The notes under the pieces are model-generated. The model worked only from the letters and a program-made list of their open reading frames with translations, was not told the origin of the DNA and did no database searches. Below, in pieces: positions 7,990 to 16,054 of a stretch of DNA of 64,000 nt. How positions within the stretch are numbered: position 1 is the stretch's first letter; every line of letters starts with the position of its first letter. The stretch comes from Chrysiogenes arsenatis DSM 11915 (GTDB lineage: Bacteria > Chrysiogenota > Chrysiogenetes > Chrysiogenales > Chrysiogenaceae): the NCBI RefSeq assembly GCF_000469585.1, contig NZ_KI273144.1:291646-355645 (forward strand). The letters are read 5' to 3'. Both the position numbers and the translations under genes were made by a program.

Positions 7990-10911
7990 ATGACTATCGC
8001 GCACGAATCATTCGAATGGATACGTTCTGAAACCATCGACTCACTCAAACTCACGGTTGTAGAATACCGTCACCGCGTTACCGGCGCGCAACACTTCCAC
8101 TTTGACGCCCCGGAAAATCCCGAAAATGTTTTTTTGGTAGCCCTCCGCACCGTCCCCACCGACTCGACAGGTGTTGCCCATATTCTTGAACACACCGCCC
8201 TGTGCGGTTCCGAAAAATACCCCGTGCGCGACCCTTTTTTCATGATGATTCGCCGCTCGCTGAATACCTTTATGAATGCCTTTACCAGCAGCGATTGGAC
8301 CGCCTACCCGTTTGCCAGTCAAAACCGCAAAGATTTTGCCAACTTGCTTGACGTCTACCTCGACGCCGTATTCTTTGCCAATCTTGACCCACTCGACTTT
8401 GCTCAGGAAGGGCATCGTTTAGAGTTTGCCGAACCGGGCAATCCCGACTCACCGCTCATGTTTAAAGGGGTTGTGTACAACGAAATGAAAGGGGCGATGA
8501 GCTCTCCTTCCAGCATCCTCTGGCAATCGCTTACCCGCTACCTATTCCCGACAACCACCTATCATCACAATAGCGGCGGCGATCCTGAATGTATCGTCGA
8601 CCTGAGCTATACCGATTTGGTCGCGTTCTATCGTACCCACTACCACCCCACCAATGCCGTTTTTATGACGTATGGCAATATCCCTGCGTCAGAACACCAG
8701 CAGATCTTTCAGGAGCGCGTACTCCACCGCTTTGAAAAGCTTGACGAAATCATCACCGTTCCTGCCGAAAAGCGGTATCACGCGCCCGTGCGGGTCGAAG
8801 AAAGCTACCCGCTGAGTGACGATGCTATGGAAGGGAAAACACATATCGTCCTCGGATGGTTAATTGGTTCCGGCGTTGATCTGGAAACCTCGCTGCGCGC
8901 CGAACTGCTGGCAGATGTTTTGCTCGACAACAGTGGTTCGCCGCTGCTGCACGCACTGGAAACATCGGATCTTGGCAGCTCGCCATCGCCCCTCTGCGGT
9001 CTCGAAGATTCGCACCGCGAAATGGTATTTGCCTGCGGACTCGAAGGGAGCGACCCTGAACATGCCGCTGCCGTAGAACAACTGATCTACGACGTGCTAC
9101 GCGATGTGGCCGAAAACGGCGTTGCGCCGGAACTGGTCGAAGCCGTGCTGCATCAAATCGAACTCGGTCAGCGCGAAATCAGTGGCGATAGCTACCCGTA
9201 CGGCCTGCAACTCATCCTTGGCACGATGGGGCAAGCCGTGCATCGTGGCGATGTCGCCGGCGCGCTCAACATTGATCGCGTCCTGGTTAAACTGCGTCAA
9301 GAAGCGCAAAGTCCCGATTTTATCCCATCGCTCGTACGACAATTCCTGCTGGATAATCCCCACATGGTGCGCCTGACGCTCAAGCCCGACACAGGATTTG
9401 GCGAGCGGCGTGACGCCGCCGAAACCCACCGCCTTAATGCCATTAAAACGCAACTGACGGCAGAACAAAAAACGGAGCTTATTGAGCTTGCCGCGCAGTT
9501 AAGCGCCAGACAAGAGCGAAAACTTGACCCCGAAACACTCCCCAAAGTTGGGCTTGAAGACGTGCCCGCCACACTGCCTGTTTTTCATGGCGAAACACTT
9601 GCGGGAACCATCCCCGCCACACGCTATAGCGCCGGAACCAACGGCCTCGTGTATGCCCAGCTCATTGTCGATCTCCCGCAGCTTGACGACGAACTTCTCA
9701 ACCTGCTCCCTTACTACTCCGTTTTACTCACCGAACTTGGCATCGGTGCGCGCGACTACCGCGAAGCCCAAGTCTGGCAATCGCGCGTGTGTGGCGGCAT
9801 TCACGCCCATACCAACGTGCGCGGCGCTATCGATGACGTGCAGAGCATCAAAGGACACTTTATCATCGGCACCAAAGCCTTGGCGCGCAATTGCCAACCG
9901 ATGACCGAACTGATGGTGGAAATGTTCCAACATGTCCGTTTTGATGAACTCGATCATATCCATGAAGTTATTTCGCAACTCAAAGCCAGCCAAATGCAAA
10001 GTGTGACGGGTAGCGGGCATACACTGGCTATGCTGGCAGCCAGCAGCGGCATGAGTCCCGTAGCGGCCTTGTCGCATCGCCTGCGCGGGCTGGCAGGCAT
10101 TCGCCATACGAAAATCATTGAACAAAAACTGGAAAACAACGATGCGCTGGCCGCCTTTGCCGCTGGACTGGCGGAAATTCACCGCCGCATTCAAGCCGCG
10201 CCGCGTCAAATCCTTCTCATCGGCGAAGATGAAATACTCCAAAGTGCTACGCCGCAAGTCTGCTCGCTCTGGGAAAACAGCGGACTGCAACAGGCGCCAT
10301 ATCAACCATTTGCCTTGTCCGCCGTCAGACAAACCAGCCGTCAAGGGTGGCTGACAAACACGCAAGTCAATTTCTGTGCCAAAGCGTACCCGACCGTTCC
10401 GGTTGACCACCCCGATGCGCCGGTACTTTCCGTGCTGGGCGGGTTCCTGCGTAATGGATATTTGCACCGCGCCATCCGCGAACAGGGTGGAGCCTACGGC
10501 GGTGGCGCCAATCAAGATTCCGACGTTGCAGCCTTCCGCTTTTACTCGTATCGCGACCCACGAATGGAAGAAACGCTGGCCGACTTCGACCAATCGGTGC
10601 AGTGGTTACTCCAAGAGCAGCATGAATGGCGCCACGTCGAAGAAGCCATCCTCGGCGTGATCGGCAATATGGATAAACCCGGCTCGCCCGCTGGCGAAGC
10701 GAAAAAAGCCTTCCATAACCAACTGCTAGGCCGCACACCGGAACAGCGGCAACGCTACCGCGAACGGGTACTCAGCGTCACGCTTGACGATTTGCAACGT
10801 GTTGCCAGCACGTATCTTCAACCAGAAGCAGCCAGTATGGCGGTTGTTTCGCGCGTGGAAAATGGGGAGAAACTACGGAAGCTGGGATTGGAAACAACTA
10901 CGCTCGTGTAA
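7990..10911 (+). CDS. M16C (insulinase / presequence protease-like) metallopeptidase
   Basis: A 973-aa zinc peptidase of the PreP/Cym1 branch of M16. The inverted zinc motif HILEH (His64, Glu67, His68) and the distal ligand Glu165 in VYNEMKGAMS are intact. Two homologous halves are joined by a long helical linker, and the C-terminal half keeps the R/Y-type signature in REQGGAYGGGA. It has no signal peptide, so it is probably cytoplasmic and degrades small unfolded peptides. AAGGAG precedes the ATG. It is convergent with the nap operon across two hairpins. Confidence 0.92.
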   Translation: MTIAHESFEWIRSETIDSLKLTVVEYRHRVTGAQHFHFDAPENPENVFLVALRTVPTDSTGVAHILEHTALCGSEKYPVRDPFFMMIRRSLNTFMNAFTSSDWTAYPFASQNRKDFANLLDVYLDAVFFANLDPLDFAQEGHRLEFAEPGNPDSPLMFKGVVYNEMKGAMSSPSSILWQSLTRYLFPTTTYHHNSGGDPECIVDLSYTDLVAFYRTHYHPTNAVFMTYGNIPASEHQQIFQERVLHRFEKLDEIITVPAEKRYHAPVRVEESYPLSDDAMEGKTHIVLGWLIGSGVDLETSLRAELLADVLLDNSGSPLLHALETSDLGSSPSPLCGLEDSHREMVFACGLEGSDPEHAAAVEQLIYDVLRDVAENGVAPELVEAVLHQIELGQREISGDSYPYGLQLILGTMGQAVHRGDVAGALNIDRVLVKLRQEAQSPDFIPSLVRQFLLDNPHMVRLTLKPDTGFGERRDAAETHRLNAIKTQLTAEQKTELIELAAQLSARQERKLDPETLPKVGLEDVPATLPVFHGETLAGTIPATRYSAGTNGLVYAQLIVDLPQLDDELLNLLPYYSVLLTELGIGARDYREAQVWQSRVCGGIHAHTNVRGAIDDVQSIKGHFIIGTKALARNCQPMTELMVEMFQHVRFDELDHIHEVISQLKASQMQSVTGSGHTLAMLAASSGMSPVAALSHRLRGLAGIRHTKIIEQKLENNDALAAFAAGLAEIHRRIQAAPRQILLIGEDEILQSATPQVCSLWENSGLQQAPYQPFALSAVRQTSRQGWLTNTQVNFCAKAYPTVPVDHPDAPVLSVLGGFLRNGYLHRAIREQGGAYGGGANQDSDVAAFRFYSYRDPRMEETLADFDQSVQWLLQEQHEWRHVEEAILGVIGNMDKPGSPAGEAKKAFHNQLLGRTPEQRQRYRERVLSVTLDDLQRVASTYLQPEAASMAVVSRVENGEKLRKLGLETTTLV

Positions 10912-10920
10912 GAAAAGGAA

Positions 10921-11005
10921 GGGCAGACACGCAGGTCTGCCCCTACAGAGACCAACAAAAACCATTATCCGGTACTTTCGTAGGGGCGATCTCATGTGAT
11001 CGCCC
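10921..11005. repeat. Two palindromic hairpins between convergent genes
   Basis: GGGCAGAC-N6-GTCTGCCC (10921-10942) and GGGCGATC-N6-GATCGCCC (10984-11005) lie in the 102-bp gap between the peptidase and napH. Each has an 8-bp perfect stem and a 6-nt loop, and each sits beside AGGGGC or its complement. They look like members of a dispersed palindromic repeat and could also serve as terminators for both strands. Confidence 0.5.
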
Positions 11006-11013
11006 GTCGTCGT

Positions 11014-11859
11014 TTATTTTCCCGGCTCCGATCCAAATCCAAAACAGAGCGATTTCCCTCGTTGCGCTGCTGGGCAATGGTCAATGCAATCACCACAGTT
11101 ATGGCACAGCGCATTGTTCCCTTCGGTGCGTGGGTCAAGTCCCATAGGGCACACTTTGGCGCATTGACCGCACTGCGAGCATTTTGCATCGTCAAGCGTG
11201 ATGTGCATTCCACGTTCCGTTTTAAAAAATGACAGGCACGTTCCGGTCGGACAAAAGAGGCGGCACCAGAAGCGTGGCGCATAGAAGGCTTCAACCATCA
11301 GCAGGGTAAGAATAATGGCAATTTCAAATGTCAGCGTACCAAACTTGACCAACACCAATGCCTGCGACGAAATCAGACCCGGCGGCAGTATCAATGTCAG
11401 TAGCGGCACTCCGGCAATGCCGACGACCAGCAGTCCCGCGAGTAAAAATCCATAGCGGAATATGTTGGCACGCGAAGCCGATTGCAACCGAGCATTGGTC
11501 GGAACCGCACGTAAGCCGAGGCGTCGGCGCATTCCTGCGATGAGGTCAGAAAAAAGGTAATACGGGCAGAGCCAACTGCACCACACTCGCCCGAGTATGA
11601 GCATCAACAGAAGCGGTACCACCAGTGACGCCAACATCGCTGATGAAATAAGCGCCGACGTGAGCATCACCTGAAAAACGGCAACGGGATCGGCGACGGC
11701 AATATCGCCAACGTCAAGCGAGTAGAATGTCCCTTTGGCAAAGTAGATTTTATGCACGTTCATCCATGGGATCACAAAAATAGCGGCCAAGACACTGAAT
11801 TGCACAAGGCGACGCCAGAAAACAATGGTAGTAAGGCGCGTACGTCGATTAGTCTTCAT
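11014..11859 (-). CDS. napH: NapH-type membrane iron-sulfur protein
   Basis: Membrane quinol dehydrogenase subunit of the periplasmic nitrate reductase system, 281 aa. Four or five hydrophobic segments include one near residues 17-33, one near 62-90 followed by the CSWLCP cysteine pair, and two near 130-200. Two [4Fe-4S] motifs follow at the cytoplasmic C-terminus: CSQCGQCAKVCP and CHNCGDCIDHCP. With NapG it should carry electrons from quinol towards NapA. Its start overlaps the end of napG by 11 nt, and it is the last gene of the nap operon. Confidence 0.88.
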   Translation of the reverse strand: MKTNRRTRLTTIVFWRRLVQFSVLAAIFVIPWMNVHKIYFAKGTFYSLDVGDIAVADPVAVFQVMLTSALISSAMLASLVVPLLLMLILGRVWCSWLCPYYLFSDLIAGMRRRLGLRAVPTNARLQSASRANIFRYGFLLAGLLVVGIAGVPLLTLILPPGLISSQALVLVKFGTLTFEIAIILTLLMVEAFYAPRFWCRLFCPTGTCLSFFKTERGMHITLDDAKCSQCGQCAKVCPMGLDPRTEGNNALCHNCGDCIDHCPAAQRGKSLCFGFGSEPGK

Positions 11860-12631
11860 ACGTCACCCCCCATCCTTCTACTTCGCCCGACCCTTTAAAG
11901 TTAAATTCAAAGGGGTTGTTGACCCCTTCGGGAGAAAGCTCACGTTTGCGCTCCATCAGCTCTTTGTGGCGATATATATCACTGTGTGGCGAAGTTTCAG
12001 ATTTCTCGGCACTCATGCGGCGTGTGCGGAGGTGATGAATGCCACTGTGGTGCTCATCGACCATCCCTTCGGGGATAATAGTAATTGAGCGCGGTTCGGT
12101 TGGACATTTTTCAACACAGGCGCCACAACCAACACATTTTTCGGTGATGGTTGGCAGCAGGCCGCCTTTCAGTTCAATCGCGTGGTCGCGTAGTGGGCAA
12201 ACATTAAAGCAGACGTTGCAGATTTTGGCGCTTCCGGTGCGGGAAACTCCCTGTAGCTCGTCGCGTTCGTAGAGGTAGTTCAGGCAACGTTCTTCGTCAA
12301 TACGGGCAATGCCGATTCTGACAGCTTCCGGTTCCAGCACGGTAGGGTCAAGCGCTCCCGTCGGGCAGACTGGCGGACAGAGCATACACAGGTAACAGCC
12401 GCGTTCCTGAGCGTAAATGTACGGTGTACCAATTTGGAGCTTGTCGTACACTTTTGCGCGCTGAATTGATTCATATGGACACACTTCTATGCAACGCGCA
12501 CAGCGAATGCACCGCTCCATAAATTGTGCTTCCGCTACCGCTCCCGGTGGGCGCATTTGATCCATCAATAGATGCGTCTTAAAGGGGTTTTCATTCAGAA
12601 GGGTGCGCACCCATTCCAGCAGCGCACTCAT
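11849..12631 (-). CDS. napG: NapG-type ferredoxin
   Basis: A 260-aa polyferredoxin. Cysteine clusters for up to four [4Fe-4S] centres are visible: CIRCARCIEVCP, CYLCMLCPPVCP, CNVCFNVCP and CVGCGACVEKCP. It should form the NapGH electron-transfer module. Unlike many NapG proteins no clear twin-arginine signal is seen at the N-terminus (it opens MSALLEWVRTLL), so its side of the membrane is uncertain. It lies 3 nt after napD and overlaps napH. Confidence 0.85.
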   Translation of the reverse strand: MSALLEWVRTLLNENPFKTHLLMDQMRPPGAVAEAQFMERCIRCARCIEVCPYESIQRAKVYDKLQIGTPYIYAQERGCYLCMLCPPVCPTGALDPTVLEPEAVRIGIARIDEERCLNYLYERDELQGVSRTGSAKICNVCFNVCPLRDHAIELKGGLLPTITEKCVGCGACVEKCPTEPRSITIIPEGMVDEHHSGIHHLRTRRMSAEKSETSPHSDIYRHKELMERKRELSPEGVNNPFEFNFKGSGEVEGWGVTYED

Positions 12632-12633
12632 CC

Positions 12634-12876
12634 TTACAGCACTTCTTCTTCAAAATTGACGGCATGGTGGGCGATGTCGATCACACCAGAGATTTTCCGC
12701 AACGATTCATCCAGTGCTTCAACGTCTTTGAGTGATTCGCGCTCGATGCAAATGACAACTTGGCGTTGATCGTCGGAAACGGCATGGACTTCAACTCCGT
12801 CAAATGCGGCAAGTTCGTGCTGGGCGGTTTCATCAAAACTGTTTTCAAAAATTAAGATCGAAGTTGCGATAATCAT
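12634..12876 (-). CDS. napD: NapD chaperone for periplasmic nitrate reductase
   Basis: An 80-aa small protein with the ferredoxin-like beta-alpha-beta pattern of NapD, opening MIIATSILIF and holding a central EVHAV and a C-terminal helix-strand. NapD binds the Tat signal of NapA during cofactor insertion. The position between napA and napG supports the call more strongly than the sequence alone. AAGGTG precedes the ATG. Confidence 0.8.
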   Translation of the reverse strand: MIIATSILIFENSFDETAQHELAAFDGVEVHAVSDDQRQVVICIERESLKDVEALDESLRKISGVIDIAHHAVNFEEEVL

Positions 12877-12902
12877 AAAAACACCTTTCCAGGATAAAGA
12901 GC

Positions 12903-12934
12903 GCCCGCCCGGGTCTTACGAACCGTGGGCGGGC
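12903..12934 (-). other. GC-rich hairpin between napA and napD
   Basis: GCCCGCCC and GGGCGGGC form a perfect 8-bp stem around a 16-nt loop that can itself pair partly (GGT/ACC). No T-run follows, so it is not a convincing terminator. It may lower downstream expression or protect the 3' end of the napA message. Confidence 0.5.
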
Positions 12935-12979
12935 TGAAAAGCAGGTATAAAAAAGGAGGTATGGGGTAAACTGTTATAA

Positions 12980-15358
12980 TTACATGCGGCTGTTTACGTC
13001 ACTGATAACATACCCATCCGCCACGTCACGTGGGCCGCCCACACGAGCGATTTTTACGGCGGCAATTTTGTATTCCGGTTCCGCTGATCCGGGGTCAACC
13101 GCATCGTTGGTGACAAAATTACACATCCGCTCTTTGGCTTGATCGTGCATGTGGGTAAAGACAACGCCCGTCATAGTGCCATCGGTCAGACGTGCGGGAA
13201 GGATGATCTCGCCGCGACGGCTGGTGACTTTGACCATATCGCCATTGGCGATTTTGTATTGCTTGGCGTCTTCAGGGTTGATTTCCAGATAGTCGTTGGG
13301 GTGCGAACGGGCGATTTCTGGGATACGCATCGTCATGGTTCCGGTGTGCCACTGTTCTACAACGCGACCCGTAGTGAAGAAAAACGGATACTCGGCATCC
13401 GGCACTTCGGCGCCACCCTGATAAGGGCGAACGAAGATATTCGCTTTTCCTTCTTTTTTGGCATCGTCATAGAAGTAAATCGTAGCATCGGCAGGGACCG
13501 TTCCCGCTTTTTGCAGGCCCTCAAGGTGCGGATCCATCCCTTTGACGTAGCGCTTGTACGTGCCGGGGTGATCAGCAGTTGGCACTGGCCACTGGAAACC
13601 GTCTACACTTTCACGTAGGCGCTGGTAGCTGACGCCGCGCAGGGTGTGGCCGGTATCTTTGGTAATATCGGTGTAATCGTTCCACGCCATTTCGCCCGCT
13701 TTCATGGTGTCATCCATATTCCACGGGATGAGTTTTTCAAGTCCCATCCGTTTGGCAATCTGGGTGGCAATCCACAGGTCAGCTTTCGCTTCGCCTGGAG
13801 GGGTGACTGCTCTTTCCGTGTGCTGGCTCCGCCGCTCGGAACAACCATACACGCCACCTTTTTCATAAAGGAATGCTGCGGGTAAAATAACATCAGCGAA
13901 CTGTGTGGTACGCGTCGGGAAGATATCCAGCACGACAAGGAAAGCGTCGTCCATCCCTTTGAGGTACTTATTGAGGTTCGGTAGGCTCTGCGCGGGGTTG
14001 GTTGTAGTGACCAGCATCGCTTTAATCGGCTTGGCCGCGTCATTTTCGCCACCAAGGCTATCGAACATTTTCATGGTATGGAAACCCGGCTTCGGATCAA
14101 TCGTCCCCGGTTCGAGCTTCCACATTTTTTCCACGTGTGCACGCCACGCGTCGTTGGCGACTGGCTTCGTGCCAGGCAGTAAGTGCGACAGAGCTCCAGC
14201 TTCGCGCACGCCACCACAGGCATTCGGTTGTCCGGTAAGCGAGAAGGAATCCGCCCCCGGCTTGCCAATATTGCCAGTAATCAGGTGCAAGTTGTGAATC
14301 AGGTTGTTGGCAAACACACCACGAGTACGCTGGTTCAAGCCCATACACCACATCGACATAGAAGCACCACTGGTGGCAAACCATTCAGCCGCTTTACGGA
14401 TGTTTTCTGCCGGGCAGCGGGTAACTTTTTCAGCCGCTTCCGGGGTAAACTGCTCCAAAAACTTCTTATAGTTTTCGAGCGTTACGGGCTCTTTGCCATC
14501 GGTAATGCGGGTATGACGCTCCATAAACCCATTATCTTGCCAGTTATTACGAAGAATTTCATAGGCCATGCTATGGAAAACCGCAAGGTCAGTTCCTGGA
14601 TCAACGGGCAACCACAAATCAGCAATAGCCGAGGTAGAGGTTTTGCGTGGTTCACACACGATGATTTTGACTTCCGGATTATTGCGCTTGTGGCGCATAA
14701 CACGACGGAAGAGCACCGGATGGCACTCGCTCATGTTGGAGCCCGTGAGGAAGATACACTTTGATTTTTCAATATCGGCATACGACCCCGCTGGCTCGTC
14801 GGCACCAAAGGTGGAAATATATCCACCAACCGCACTCGCCATGCAGAGGCGCGGGTTTCCTTCGACCATATTGCTGCGGAAACCACCCTTCCAGAGCTTA
14901 TTAAAGGTGTAGGTTTCTTCAGTTGTGCACTGCCCTGAGCCATAGTAGGCCACAGAGTCTTTGCCAAATTTTTCGTGGAAATACTTGAACTTGTTCGCGA
15001 CAAGATCCAGCGCTTCGTTCCACGACGCTTTCTTAAACTTTCCATCAGCCTGACGAATCAGCGGATGCGTCAAACGATCCGGATGGTACATAGACTTGTA
15101 CGCGGCGAACCCTTTTACGCACAGAAAACCGAAATTGGTTTTGGCTTCCGGGTTCCCTTTAATCGTGACAAGCTTGCCATCTTTGACACCAACGTACACA
15201 CCACAGCCGGTTCCACAGAAACGGCAAACACCTTTCACCCACTTATCAACACCGTCCTTGTTTGTGGCATTGGCCATGGCTGAAAACGACACTCCAGAAG
15301 CAGCTATGGCACTGGTGACCATAGAGGCTTTCAAAAAATTTCTCCGGTTCATTTGCAT
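12980..15358 (-). CDS. napA: Periplasmic nitrate reductase catalytic subunit
   Basis: Molybdopterin bis-MGD nitrate reductase, 792 aa, reducing nitrate to nitrite in the periplasm. A Tat signal (NRRNFLK, then a hydrophobic stretch and an AxA site) is followed by the [4Fe-4S] motif C45-x2-C48-x3-C52 with the fourth ligand at Cys80. The Mo-ligating Cys is Cys172 in RLCMAS. The C-terminal half carries the usual molybdopterin-dinucleotide-binding domain (FFFTTGRVVEQWHTGTMT). Length suits the shorter, monomer-type NapA. GGAGG lies upstream of the ATG. It follows a tetraheme cytochrome gene and precedes napD. Confidence 0.95.
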   Translation of the reverse strand: MQMNRRNFLKASMVTSAIAASGVSFSAMANATNKDGVDKWVKGVCRFCGTGCGVYVGVKDGKLVTIKGNPEAKTNFGFLCVKGFAAYKSMYHPDRLTHPLIRQADGKFKKASWNEALDLVANKFKYFHEKFGKDSVAYYGSGQCTTEETYTFNKLWKGGFRSNMVEGNPRLCMASAVGGYISTFGADEPAGSYADIEKSKCIFLTGSNMSECHPVLFRRVMRHKRNNPEVKIIVCEPRKTSTSAIADLWLPVDPGTDLAVFHSMAYEILRNNWQDNGFMERHTRITDGKEPVTLENYKKFLEQFTPEAAEKVTRCPAENIRKAAEWFATSGASMSMWCMGLNQRTRGVFANNLIHNLHLITGNIGKPGADSFSLTGQPNACGGVREAGALSHLLPGTKPVANDAWRAHVEKMWKLEPGTIDPKPGFHTMKMFDSLGGENDAAKPIKAMLVTTTNPAQSLPNLNKYLKGMDDAFLVVLDIFPTRTTQFADVILPAAFLYEKGGVYGCSERRSQHTERAVTPPGEAKADLWIATQIAKRMGLEKLIPWNMDDTMKAGEMAWNDYTDITKDTGHTLRGVSYQRLRESVDGFQWPVPTADHPGTYKRYVKGMDPHLEGLQKAGTVPADATIYFYDDAKKEGKANIFVRPYQGGAEVPDAEYPFFFTTGRVVEQWHTGTMTMRIPEIARSHPNDYLEINPEDAKQYKIANGDMVKVTSRRGEIILPARLTDGTMTGVVFTHMHDQAKERMCNFVTNDAVDPGSAEPEYKIAAVKIARVGGPRDVADGYVISDVNSRM

Positions 15359-15373
15359 TACATCCTCCCTTAA

Positions 15374-15754
15374 CTACTGGCGCAACGGTTTGCTGTGAAC
15401 GCTAAAACGGTGAACTGGGTGACATGCCGTACAACTACGTCCTTCCGGTGTATGTTGCACTTCAGCCGCATGACAGCCGATACAAACCTGCTGTTGCGAT
15501 GGTTTTGACTGGAAATTTTTCTCGTCACCGTGGCACACGCCACACTTGATTCCCGTCATAGCATGAGCGCTTTCCTGCCACTCAGCCGCTACTGTCGGAG
15601 AAACATTCACATGACACGCATAGCAATCCTGTTTCCCCATCGGAGTCACATGTTTCCGGCTACCTTCGGCAGAAACAGTTGTCACCATGCTCAATCCAAT
15701 CAGCATCCAGACGCAGGCTCCAGCAAGGAGAGAGAGCCATAGAGTCTTTTTCAA
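15374..15754 (-). CDS. napM: Tetraheme cytochrome c, NapM-like
   Basis: A 126-aa secreted c-type cytochrome with four CxxCH motifs: CYACH, CGVCH, CIGCH and CTACH. The N-terminus is a basic KKTLWLSLL signal/anchor. NapM passes electrons to NapA in Desulfovibrio-type clusters (napC-M-A-D-G-H). I chose a TTG start at 15754 because GGAGGTG lies just upstream. An in-frame ATG at 15814 would give an unlikely 20-residue polar leader before the signal peptide. It is the first gene of the nap operon here, and no napC or napB is seen. Confidence 0.82.
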   Translation of the reverse strand: MKKTLWLSLLAGACVWMLIGLSMVTTVSAEGSRKHVTPMGKQDCYACHVNVSPTVAAEWQESAHAMTGIKCGVCHGDEKNFQSKPSQQQVCIGCHAAEVQHTPEGRSCTACHPVHRFSVHSKPLRQ

Positions 15755-16054
15755 GAGGCACCTCCAGAGAGTTTTTTTTCGTGATGAAATGCACATGCTA
15801 TATGCGCTCATCACTCAATGCATTGTGAATATATGAGCAAGAATCATGCCACTCGAAGTGAACCGCTAGGCCGTAATAAAAAAGCTTTTTATTTAAAGAA
15901 TTACAATGCAAATCAGAATTAAGCACGTTACTAAACAACAGATAATAAAACGACCAGCGGCAATTTAATAACCGTTGTTCACCCACAAGCGTTGTGTTAC
16001 TTTTATGACACTTCGCACTGAGGGTGCGGAAATTCTTTTCATTAAGGGGTTCGC
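15755..16054. promoter_or_regulatory. Divergent control region between nap operon and chemoreceptor gene
   Basis: The 300-bp region must hold both promoters. It contains a perfect palindrome CAATGCATTG (15816-15825) and an AT-rich near-palindrome centred on AGCT (15875-15893). I could not place a convincing FNR or NarL site or clear -35/-10 boxes. Confidence 0.4.

Noticed and set aside
7902-7993. 30-codon hydrophobic peptide before the M16 protease
   Set aside because: It would need a GTG start without a nearby ribosome site and overlaps the protease start. Too weak to call.
9724-10593. 289-codon minus-strand frame inside the M16 protease gene
   Set aside because: Antisense shadow of a conserved gene. 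Its composition follows the codon bias of the plus strand.
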